NCBI GenBank assembly: GCA_938743325.2
Contig: OW568865.1
Location: 496,001 to 560,000, forward strand
DNA: 64,000 bases
Reading direction: 5' to 3'
From: Pycnococcus provasolii
Lineage: Eukaryota; Chlorophyta; Pseudoscourfieldiophyceae; Pseudoscourfieldiales; Pycnococcaceae
Shown here: positions 36,701-44,150 of the stretch, in pieces
Position numbering within the stretch: position 1 is the stretch's first letter
How the letters are laid out: each line of letters begins with the position of its first letter
Notes under the pieces: model-generated
Seen by the model: the letters and a program-made list of their open reading frames with translations, nothing else
Databases searched by the model: none
What the model was told of the DNA's origin: nothing
Position numbers and translations under genes: made by a program

Positions 36701-39376
36701 AGCGCCGGTGAGCTCGTAGCTAGATGCTGCCAATCTCTTCCACGCTTGCTGTGCCAAAATGAGCTGTGGTGTACGCGACCACCTTTCAATAGCCGCAACC
36801 GGCCAAAGGAAGTGTTTTGCGCATGCCGAGCGCACGGACGGCGCCAGAGAGGCATCCGCCTTGGCGTACAACCACTTTGCGCTTTCGAGCATGCCGTCAA
36901 CCGAAGTGCTTGGCTGCTGCCGTCGCCATCGAGCATGCGCCAGGTCCAATGCGCGAGATGCTGCCGTCGCCTGCGAGTGTAGTCCAAGACGCGCACACGA
37001 GTCAATGGCTTGGAACAATGTCTTCCCAGCATCGGGCACTTCGTCCAAAGCACCTTCCTTGGTACTACCCTTTGCGATACATGCGACGTATCTCTCATAC
37101 CACTTCATTTCACCCGATATCGCGGCTCTCAGCGCATTCGACATGCCTTCCACGGCAGCATTTCTGCGATCAGCAAACGACGTCTCTGCCTCCACAACAG
37201 CGTCGTCCAATGCCAGCATGCGCGCTTCTTCTGCAGCGTCGCTATATTCTGCAAAAGTTCCGCTCGATGCGCTCGTGCGCAGCGCCGTCGCAGCAGCTTC
37301 TCGGCGTGACTCCAGCTCTTTCTCGGCGAGAGCGACAACACCGGTGTCTGCTTCACATTCGATCGCACAGCTCAATGCCAACGAGCACGTTGCTGCATTC
37401 TCGCGCATCACCGCGACACGAAGTGCGGACTCCGCGTGTGCCGTGATCCTCGACAGCAGCGCGGAAGACTCGGCAAGAGCACCACGATCTGTCGATAGAC
37501 GACGGCAGCATCCGGCGGCTTTCTTCATTGCCGAGAAGCACGCCTTCGCTGCGGCGAACGTAAATTCATGAACGACAGCCTGCGCACGCGCCATGCAAGA
37601 TGCGAGGTTCTTCGAAGCTGCATCGCGTAGATCGGCAATGCGCTTGCGTGATGCATCTGCTAGGCTGTCAAGTCCACGGCGCTCGCATTCAATCGCCGCC
37701 TGCTCAGCCGCCAAAGGATCGAACGGCGCCTGTATGTCGTCTTTGCTGGCATCATCTTCGAATGCAGCCTCTGCGGAAGCCACGGATGCTTTCATCGTCA
37801 TCTCTGCGGCGTTGTCGCGCCGTTGCGCCTCCTCATCCGCAGATGTGGTATCCTCCTCAGCCACGCCAAGTGCTTTTGCCTTTTCGATAGCTGGCGCAAG
37901 TGCGCTGCGAGGTGCCGAGCGTGCTAGTGAGCGCAGCTCGTCAAGCGCAATCTTTCGTCTCTGTGCGAAGCGCGCCCTCGCCGAATCGACGGATGAACCC
38001 ACCGCATGCGATGCATATGCTGCAAGTCTCGCTTCCGCGGCGGCGACGGCTGCCGCACCTTCCACCTCCGTAGCATGAACGAACGCACGTAGCGCACCAT
38101 CAGCTGCTGTGTCGTACGCGCGTAGTGCCTCAGCAGCGTCCGCACCCAGGCCGCGTGCCACCGCCGCAGATGCCGCCTGCTTGAGCGCGTCACGGTCTCC
38201 CGCCCGTGCTGCCGCGGCCATCGCCTCGCGCGCCTTTGCATCCTCGCGCAGCTCGGTTGCATGCTTTCTCGCGAACATGCCGCGCGCTGCGCTCTGCAGG
38301 GCGATAGTAGCCACGAATCGCCGTGGTCTAGCCGTGGTTTCGAGAAAATTTCGTACACCCCGTGCCATTCTCGACGCGGCGATGTGTCTTCTCGCCTCAT
38401 TTTCGGCAACTTTCAGCTCAAGCGCCTCGCGTTGCAGCCGTCTCCGCTCTCTCTCCTCTTCGCGCTTTCTTTCCTGCTCCTCCTGCTCCCTGAGCATCGC
38501 TGCAGCGTCATAGGACTCCCTCGTTGCGGGACTGCCATCTGCTTCTGAAGTCGACGTTGTTATTGCGTGCAGCATTTGCAAGTCTTGCATGCTCTGGCGC
38601 AAGTCTTCGTCGCGTGCAGCTGCAGCCTCGGCGAGTCTACGTTCGTACACTGACTCGCCGCTGTCGCCGTCGTCGTCGTCTACGTTAGGTGCAGGAGCCA
38701 GGGCCGCGTGCGTCGATTGCGCCGTCGTCGGTTCTTGTTCCACGGCAGAGACTATGGACGCGAGTTTCTTTTCTCTCTCGTCGCGCACGACGGAGCGTCT
38801 TTCCTCTCGGTCACGTTCGAGGCTACGGAGAGACGCGCGCGCCTTTGCAAAGTCAAACTCCGCGTCGTTTGCCTCAAGCTGCGGTGCACCCAGCGCCTGC
38901 ACCGCCCAGCTTTCAAACTCATGTATGTCGTTCGTCGACGACGACGCTTCTTCTGCTTCTTCTCCGTCCGCGGAATGTGTCTGGTATGTGTGTTTGTCGT
39001 CGTCGTTCTGCCGTTCCGTCGTGAGTGCCTCGTGCCGCGACATCAGGTGTCTTTCTCTCTCCTCGAATAGTTTGCTGAGTTCTTGTCTGGCTTCGTATCT
39101 TTGTGTGTCGTCGTCGTCATCTGCGTCGTCGTCGTCAGCGAGGAGTTCCTGGAGCGTCGTCGCACCTCCTTGAGCGGCATACGGCGCGAGCTTGAGCGGT
39201 GACCGCGCGCTGATTGACTCGTCATCATCCGTTGCGAAGCCTGGGGAGAAGGTTGCATCGAGCGAAGAAGAGGGCAACTCCACAACGTCGTCTTCTTCTT
39301 CGTCGTCAAGGTTCACCGCCGCGAGTTCGCGCTCAAGCTCAGCCGCGACGTCGAAGTCGAAGTGCGGCGACGCCAT
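33749..39376 (-). CDS. Giant LRR and IQ-motif protein, LRRIQ1-like (ciliary)
   Basis: 1875 residues from ATG 39376; the frame opens earlier only at TTG. The order matches animal LRRIQ1: an acidic and coiled-coil N-terminal third (ERERRRLQREALELKVAE), one IQ motif (ALQSAARGMFARKH, about residue 350), a long Ala-rich helical middle with repeated AAxEA-type segments, an LRR block (about 945-1200; LTSLTLTANRIAQLHGLG, LEWLDLTSNRMTSL), then three to four IQ motifs (about 1410-1495; VVQAAYRGMIARR, ATRLQAAFRGHRVRG). The C-terminal part is disordered and basic. IQ motifs bind calmodulin or centrin. LRRIQ1-type proteins are found in ciliated organisms, so a basal body or axoneme role is inferred. Confidence 0.75.
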   Translation of the reverse strand: MASPHFDFDVAAELERELAAVNLDDEEEDDVVELPSSSLDATFSPGFATDDDESISARSPLKLAPYAAQGGATTLQELLADDDDADDDDDTQRYEARQELSKLFEERERHLMSRHEALTTERQNDDDKHTYQTHSADGEEAEEASSSTNDIHEFESWAVQALGAPQLEANDAEFDFAKARASLRSLERDREERRSVVRDEREKKLASIVSAVEQEPTTAQSTHAALAPAPNVDDDDGDSGESVYERRLAEAAAARDEDLRQSMQDLQMLHAITTSTSEADGSPATRESYDAAAMLREQEEQERKREEERERRRLQREALELKVAENEARRHIAASRMARGVRNFLETTARPRRFVATIALQSAARGMFARKHATELREDAKAREAMAAAARAGDRDALKQAASAAVARGLGADAAEALRAYDTAADGALRAFVHATEVEGAAAVAAAEARLAAYASHAVGSSVDSARARFAQRRKIALDELRSLARSAPRSALAPAIEKAKALGVAEEDTTSADEEAQRRDNAAEMTMKASVASAEAAFEDDASKDDIQAPFDPLAAEQAAIECERRGLDSLADASRKRIADLRDAASKNLASCMARAQAVVHEFTFAAAKACFSAMKKAAGCCRRLSTDRGALAESSALLSRITAHAESALRVAVMRENAATCSLALSCAIECEADTGVVALAEKELESRREAAATALRTSASSGTFAEYSDAAEEARMLALDDAVVEAETSFADRRNAAVEGMSNALRAAISGEMKWYERYVACIAKGSTKEGALDEVPDAGKTLFQAIDSCARLGLHSQATAASRALDLAHARWRRQQPSTSVDGMLESAKWLYAKADASLAPSVRSACAKHFLWPVAAIERWSRTPQLILAQQAWKRLAASSYELTGAPDEEPIVEEHNANQTHQDTAAANAVEPAEGIPLTQELVASNTSGSPGARTLDLSLEGLDRLHPAVGARGGVGTAGPLATVSGELTSLTLTANRIAQLHGLGHMPVLTRLQTAENMISRLGAALAGCPRLEWLDLTSNRMTSLAQRDALPSSLRYVNLARNRLNRIEAAALRSCAELRVLDVRGNRLTTLVVGEMGNGALLPNLQVLRASDNQLRRLGRCLLGCRHLRLLDVSKNELSAIVPARELAGCVLLETLDARMNHITQLPEFSPLTGCYFPRIEELLMADNRLSDGPNCDAFGSALPNLRTIDISFNQLGGDFNRMRNVLRCFRGARAVETLHFLDQGEMQDPQLARETFERAALFASGLFPRLREVNGSPIEIAARSQLFIANAARSVAFREVWREHVARNVGGTDVSNIIGRILSDQSAAAGDADASSGLWALAGLHGLCRRQRDEATASRRSTRSRASAANADVAVAADYDDDAATRERHAAEHEAFDWTTHAAVPSTSPAYARRFQGALEARATVVQAAYRGMIARRVVARLRAAALERLRSTAATRLQAGARGWAWRRSGALVALRIALAIKKESSATRLQAAFRGHRVRGKVARARAAAVIPSDEDSDEDYGGVDDSFWNNVTGLASLEEELNFLDDAPQEEVKQGVLAGQTSSLHRATVASAYAYPSASSVPAAWEAPPSLAVNDPAGMSPGAGTSAAHAAATAGDSPASQGSPSFPKSSPQDVEAWEEAMQKRAAKREEKLRKAQDEVASDWGFSNPATAEAFLRAKLKKEAPIRRRKVEAKAKDMDWRMKRMQKVRETAPPVHERHPATKEVRPIALAQGEVYRPAPVPSQPSSTKTSPSRALANSVPDNDRWELSSVQSGSSGTREDSFQSQPSRPILDANGRYVYPPAALAAAPGARRSLWAPNERSDRGGGGVATFQSGRPNRKLERRSIARALGNASVASSSTTLSPPRIAGSVAPQHDRNTSRR

Positions 39377-39947
39377 GCTTGGGAAAGTTGGGGAAAAAAA
39401 TGGCGACAAAGGCGCGGCCTCTCAATCAGGGGTTGGGTTGGCCTGGAACTGGACCATGTTGGCGAAGGGCATGATGGCATGATGGCATGATGGCTCATGG
39501 GCCGGCCTTCCCTTGACCACTGCTTGACCACAGTCCACAGGTCTCACTTGACCACAGGTGACAGGTCTTCCTCTCCCACTACCCTACCCTAGGATGGTAC
39601 GCACGACAAATGTCTTGCAACTTCCTGGCAGACTGGTCACTGAGGCTCACCCCAAGAACTCACCAGTCACCACAATGGACAACGTCTCACTTACGGTGTC
39701 ACACCAACCAGGTCCTGCCCATTGGATTGCTTTCCCAACTGGAACGAGAGAAACCTTGCAGAGGCCTCCCAATGGCAATCAATCCTCGGGCATCGGGTGC
39801 TATCGGGGAAGGTGCGTTATTACACGAGGTAATACGGAGGGTATGTGTTTCTCCATTTCTAAGCGATCGGCCTCGATCGTCGCCTCCCTACTCCCTAGGG
39901 GGCTCACGAGGGCGTGTCCTAGAAAAAACATGTAATGCTATTGAATG
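39377..39947. other. Intergenic region with short direct repeats, no gene
   Basis: A 571-bp gap. It contains GATGGCATGATGGCATGATGG triplication near 39468-39492 and TGACCACAG-type repeats (39518-39562). The two plus frames here (39558-39935, 39610-40104) have no domain character. Confidence 0.5.
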
Positions 39948-40622
39948 CTATTGTGCTCCTGCTCCTCCTGGCGGTGGTTGCGGTCGCCGTAACTGTGCTG
40001 GGCGTAACGCGGGGTCGCGTTGTCCATTATTGAAGTGTCCGCCGTTAGCCATGCCAATTTCACCTACAAATGCGTTTCTGATGTTAATCGCGCATAACCT
40101 GTGAAAACCAGATTGAAACTGGCACAGGCCATGAGTCGGCACGGCAGTGTGAGTCGGCACGGCAGAGCTGTGAGGCGGCGCGGCAGGGCTGTGAGGCGGC
40201 ACGGCAGAGCTGTGAGGCGGCACGGCAGAGCTGTGAGTCGGCACGGCAGAGCTGTGATGCTCTGTCGCCCACTCCTCGTCGTTGGCAATGGCGGTGGCAG
40301 TTCGAGTGTCACGCCTTCCTCCGCCTCTCCTGTAGCTTGTGCTGCCGTAGCCTTCATGAGGCAGTGGCGCACCATGCAGGTACGGCAAGCTCAGGTGCTG
40401 GCTCACCTCCGCGCAAGGGTCAACGCACAGGATATTCGTCAGCAGCAGCTCCTGGTGCGTGAAAGCAGCCTGTGCAACTTCGATCTTGTTGTTGATCTCC
40501 TTGATCTGCTCCTTGATCCGGTTGAAGAAGTTAAAGTCATCCTCGTCGCTGTACAGCTGCGAGTGGATGCTCTCGTGGAACTTGAGCCTCGTGCGCTCAA
40601 GCCTCGCCTCGCGCTCCTCCAT
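39948..40622 (-). CDS. Coiled-coil protein with heptapeptide repeat tail; 5' end uncertain
   Basis: 224 residues from the first ATG (40622). The N-terminal 60 residues form a charged coiled coil (EEREARLERTRLKFHESIHS, FFNRIKEQIKEINNKIEVAQ). A minisatellite-encoded tail of SSAVPTH/SSAVPPH heptads follows (about residues 130-170). The reading frame stays open and Ala-rich for about 60 codons upstream of the ATG, and a pyrimidine tract with CCATTCCAG lies at about 40703-40720, resembling a 3' splice site. The 747-bp transposon-like element starts 200 bp upstream, so a first exon may lie elsewhere or have been lost. Family not recognised. Confidence 0.45.
   Translation of the reverse strand: MEEREARLERTRLKFHESIHSQLYSDEDDFNFFNRIKEQIKEINNKIEVAQAAFTHQELLLTNILCVDPCAEVSQHLSLPYLHGAPLPHEGYGSTSYRRGGGRRDTRTATAIANDEEWATEHHSSAVPTHSSAVPPHSSAVPPHSPAAPPHSSAVPTHTAVPTHGLCQFQSGFHRLCAINIRNAFVGEIGMANGGHFNNGQRDPALRPAQLRRPQPPPGGAGAQ
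40135..40257 (-). repeat. 21-bp minisatellite, about six units
   Basis: Unit GTCGGCACGGCAGAGCTGTGA and variants (one 18-bp unit), in frame with the coiled-coil ORF and coding for a seven-residue Ser-Ala-Val-Pro-Pro-His repeat. Units have no unique spacers, so this is not a CRISPR array. Confidence 0.9.
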
Positions 40623-40816
40623 CACGCTTTTTCGCGCCTGCGCCGCGGCGTTGGCGGCGGATGTCTCGTCGCCGCCCGCCGCGGCGGCAGCCGCCGCCTG
40701 CGCCTGGAATGGCGGGGGGGGGGAAAAGGCACGCGGCAGAAGGGGCAGAGAGTAACGCGCCCCCCCCTGTTACTAGAAGGGGGAGACAGGTCCCCTCCTG
40801 GCGGGATAATTAACAA

Positions 40817-40819
40817 TAA
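40817..40819 (+). repeat. Target-site duplication TAA, left copy
   Basis: TAA immediately outside the left terminal repeat; the same TAA follows the right end at 41567-41569. Confidence 0.6.
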
Positions 40820-41566
40820 GGGCCGTCCTATGCGTTGCCCGAAAACCCCCGGGAAAACCGGTTTCCCAGCCCCGTTGTAGAATCTCGACTTGTGGAAACC
40901 GGTTTCCGGGAGGAAACTAGTTTCCACAAAAAACGTGTAGGTTTTTTTGCTACGCGTTTTTTTGGTTTTCTGGCGAAAACTAGTTTTCCAGGTTTCCCTC
41001 CCGACCTAGGTTCTCGACCTTTTCTGAAAACCTCCCTCTCTTGTGAGCTTGCCATGACGTCGGCGCCATGGCGCCGTCGCCGGCGGTGGTGGTGCGCGTA
41101 GCGGCGCAGCCTGAGGCGTTGGGCTGGTGAGCTGGTGGACTGGTGAGGCGTGAGTATACCTCATGTAAGTTAATGTTGTAACATCGTCAACAACATCTCG
41201 TTGTATACAACCTTAAGGTCAACCCACTCTCCCTTAAGGTCGCCTTTACCCTCCATGTTGGTTTGATGTTGAGAAAGTTGTTACATGTTCTTACATGAGG
41301 CACACTCACACCCACCAGTCACCCAGTAAGCCAGCCTTCAAGCCCAACGCCTCAGGCTGCGCCGCTACGCGCACCACCACCGCCTGCGACGGTGCCATGG
41401 CGCTGACGTCATGGCAAGCTCACAAGCCGTACCACCTTCCCGGTGGAGACAAACTGTCGAGACAGGGGGCAACCGGGCAACCCAACCGCACAAAAAAAGC
41501 TTCCTATGCGTAGCCCTCGAAAACCGGTTTCCCCTGGGAGGTTTTTCCCAACGCATAGGACGGCCC
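40820..41566. mobile_element. Non-autonomous DNA transposon with TAA duplication (PIF/Harbinger-like), 747 bp
   Basis: Terminal inverted repeats of 18 perfect bp (GGGCCGTCCTATGCGTTG) are flanked by TAA, as in PIF/Harbinger elements, which duplicate TWA. Inside lies a second pair of long inverted arms (about 41040-41131 and 41341-41426, starting CTTGTGAGCTTGCCATGACG, only a few mismatches). The centre carries two CCTTAAGG palindromes. This core aligns with the core of the element at 23683-24450, although the outer ends of the two elements differ. The left arm holds several short palindromes such as GGAAACCGGTTTCC. No transposase is encoded. The element ends 182 bp upstream of the ERO1 start. 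Confidence 0.75.
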
Positions 41567-41569
41567 TAA
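41567..41569 (+). repeat. Target-site duplication TAA, right copy
   Basis: Matches 40817-40819. Confidence 0.6.
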
Positions 41570-41748
41570 GTCCCTTACCAATATCTGTCGAATTCTTCTT
41601 CTCCCCCAAGGTTCCCCCTGGTCCAGGTCCAGGGTGCGTCACACCTTCCCCATTCGGGACCCAACGCACATCCGCCATGCCCGTGTCGTCCCGCCTGTGT
41701 CTCGGTCATGTTTATGTTTCTTGGCGTTGCATATCCTCAAGGGTCTTC

Positions 41749-43464
41749 ATGATGAGGTTTCTTTTGTCCTCGTCGATAGTCATGTGCTTGTTATGTCACA
41801 GTTACGGGTCACAGTCACAATCACAGTCTTCTTTTTATGCGAGCTCATGCTCTTCGAATATCCAACTTCGTGCCAGTGGCGATGATGATGGTGGTGGTGC
41901 ACCGGCGGGAAGCTTGCGTGCGGCGTCGTCATCGTCATCAACGGCGGCGTCACCATCGGCGTCACTGTCATCACCGTCGTCAAACGAGCGCGAGGTGTTC
42001 GAAGTGTGCACGCTCGATGGACCCATCGAAGACTGCAACTGCGGATACGGGGAGGCGGATCGCGTCAACGCAGAGCACGTCCACGCACTCGTGCACGACC
42101 TCGTGCAACTCCCGTTCTTCGCGTACTTCCGCGCGCACCTGCACTGCGACTGTCCGCTGTGGGACGACGACGGCACGTGCAATAATCGCAACTGCGGGGT
42201 TGACACGTGCCCCGCCGCCGAGGTGCCAGCGACGCACAGGTGCCACAGCCGACCACCAACGTTCCCTCACGACGACGCGTCGACGTGGAACGACGCAGAC
42301 GTTGACACGCGATGGGGAAGCGACGCGTCGTCGTCCAAGCCAAACGAGCATCTCGTGGCGAACGTCGTTCCGTTCGCAGGCTGGGACGACGAGGCTGACA
42401 ACCCGTGGACGTGGGACGACGAGGCGGCGGACGATTCGCCCGGATGGGCGTACGTTGACCTGCGGCGCAACCCGGAGCGATTCACGGGCTATGGTGGTGA
42501 GCACGCCAACAAAATCTGGCGTGCCATCTACACCCAGCCGTGTTTTGCACACCTGAATGAGGAGGAGTCGGCGCTGACTGATAAGGGAAACGTCACCTGC
42601 GACCGCGCGTCGAGAGGTCGACGCATTCTCTACCGCCTCATCAGCGGCATGCACGCGTCGATCACCGCTCACATCTCGAGAGAATATCCCATGGACATTG
42701 AGCGCAGCGAGGACTGCGTGTGGGGTCCCAACCTCGCGCACTTCCATGCCACGCTGGGACAGGACACCGTCGAGCACTCGAATCGCCTGTCGAACCTGTA
42801 CTTCACTTACCTATTTGTGCTGCGCGCTGTGACGAAGGCGTGCTCGTTCCTGAAGGCGGCTGACTACGAAACTGGCAACGCGGTGCCCGACGCTCGCACG
42901 GCGGAGCTGATGTCGTCTCTGTGCGACGACGAGCGGCTCGAGGAGCTGACGTGTGCCCGTCCATTTGACGAGGCGAGCGTGTTCCTCGTTCGCGCGGCGA
43001 CGGACGGCAGCGCGACGGACGGCGACGACGACGTGGCGAATGCTCAGAGCAAGCTTGAGCTTGAGTTGATGCGCCACTTCCAATCCATCTCTGCGGTGAT
43101 GAGCTGCGTGGGATGCGAGAAGTGCCGCCTATGGGGAAAGCTCCAGACACTCGGTCTAGCGACAGCGCTGAAAATCCTGTTCCACGACGTTGCGGCAATC
43201 TCCTCCGATCGTCCCGATTCCGTCGCATTTCCCAAGCTCGCGCGCAACGAGGTTGTGGCGCTGGTCAACTTGCTGAGCAAGCTGTCAACGTCCGTGCATA
43301 CGGTTCGCGAGATGCGCCGGCAGCTGATGCACGACTTTGTGAATGGCAGCGGCGCGTTCAGCTTGGACGTCGTGGGCGAGACGAAGGTGCCTGGTGGAGA
43401 GTTTTTGGAAGCTGTCGGTGGTGGCGGTGGTGGCCGTGGCGGTAGTCTCCCTGCGTGGGTGTAA
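41749..43464 (+). CDS. ERO1: Endoplasmic reticulum oxidoreductin 1
   Basis: 571 residues from ATG 41749, chosen because it gives a signal peptide (MMRFLLSSSIVMCLLCHS); the frame opens 100 codons earlier but that part crosses the transposon border. Family landmarks: CNCGYGEADRVNAEHV (about residue 95), the shuttle cysteines in LHCDCPLWDDDGTCNNRNC (about 133-152), DLRRNPERFTGYGGEHANKI (about 235) and the FAD-proximal active site CVGCEKCRLWGKLQTLG (about 453). ERO1 oxidises protein disulfide isomerase with FAD and passes electrons to oxygen. A Gly-rich C-terminal tail (GGGGGGRGG) is unusual. The neighbouring 747-bp element may contribute promoter sequence. Confidence 0.95.
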   Translation: MMRFLLSSSIVMCLLCHSYGSQSQSQSSFYASSCSSNIQLRASGDDDGGGAPAGSLRAASSSSSTAASPSASLSSPSSNEREVFEVCTLDGPIEDCNCGYGEADRVNAEHVHALVHDLVQLPFFAYFRAHLHCDCPLWDDDGTCNNRNCGVDTCPAAEVPATHRCHSRPPTFPHDDASTWNDADVDTRWGSDASSSKPNEHLVANVVPFAGWDDEADNPWTWDDEAADDSPGWAYVDLRRNPERFTGYGGEHANKIWRAIYTQPCFAHLNEEESALTDKGNVTCDRASRGRRILYRLISGMHASITAHISREYPMDIERSEDCVWGPNLAHFHATLGQDTVEHSNRLSNLYFTYLFVLRAVTKACSFLKAADYETGNAVPDARTAELMSSLCDDERLEELTCARPFDEASVFLVRAATDGSATDGDDDVANAQSKLELELMRHFQSISAVMSCVGCEKCRLWGKLQTLGLATALKILFHDVAAISSDRPDSVAFPKLARNEVVALVNLLSKLSTSVHTVREMRRQLMHDFVNGSGAFSLDVVGETKVPGGEFLEAVGGGGGGRGGSLPAWV

Positions 43465-44150
43465 TACTAAAAGTTCCTGTTGTATTCTACCACACCATAC
43501 ATGCTTACTACATACTACTGTGATCCAGCACAGTGCTGTACATACGTGACTCCGCGATCTATAGTTCTTAGGGGATTCGCACACATTGCCCCTGTGTCTT
43601 TCTGCTTCGAGCAAGTCAAGAAGAGAGAGCTGATTTCTCTCTCACCCTGGTTTGTTTTAGACTATTGAATTCGAGTTAGGGGTTAAGACAAGTGTCGGAA
43701 CCCGGCAAACGTCCGAGAAAAATGACGACCGAATTATCAATTATGATAGGAATTGGGAGACGTGGGAGAAGTTTCTGCTGGAGCTAGAGCACGACGCCCA
43801 CGTTCGTGGTGCAGATAGATGCCGACCAGACATGCGAGGACAGCGCGTGTCTGCGCCTCGTACCCAATCCGTACGAGATCCATCCATGGCTCGAGCGACG
43901 AGGATGTCCATCTGCTAGCAACCAATGTGCGTAAATAAGTTATTGAAAACATTTTTAAATGATTGCAACAAAAACATAATGAAAAGAAAAAGAAGAAGAA
44001 GAAGAATATGAGAACATCTACATTGATTATTCAGCAACAACTAAGTTTTTGCGACAAACCGCCAGTTGTTTCAAACTCTCTCTCTAATGTAGTAGATTCT
44101 GGACGGCGAATTGCGCCGCGCCGCCGCACCGCTCTACTATTATTATGTTA
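43465..44150. other. Intergenic region between convergent genes
   Basis: A 686-bp gap holding the 3' ends of ERO1 and the secreted protein. A 71-codon minus frame with ATG at 43952 (ends 43737) contains a possible membrane helix (RAVLACLVGIYLHH), but the evidence is too weak to call a gene. An AAGAAGAAGAAGAA run lies at 43985-44006. Confidence 0.4.

Noticed and set aside
40135-40257. CRISPR-like array
   Set aside because: Units are contiguous 21-bp coding repeats without unique spacers, in a eukaryotic gene.
41409-41678. Possible first exon for the coiled-coil ORF, ending at a GTAAGG donor near 41577
   Set aside because: The donor phase does not match the candidate acceptor near 40712, and the frame runs into the transposon-like element.
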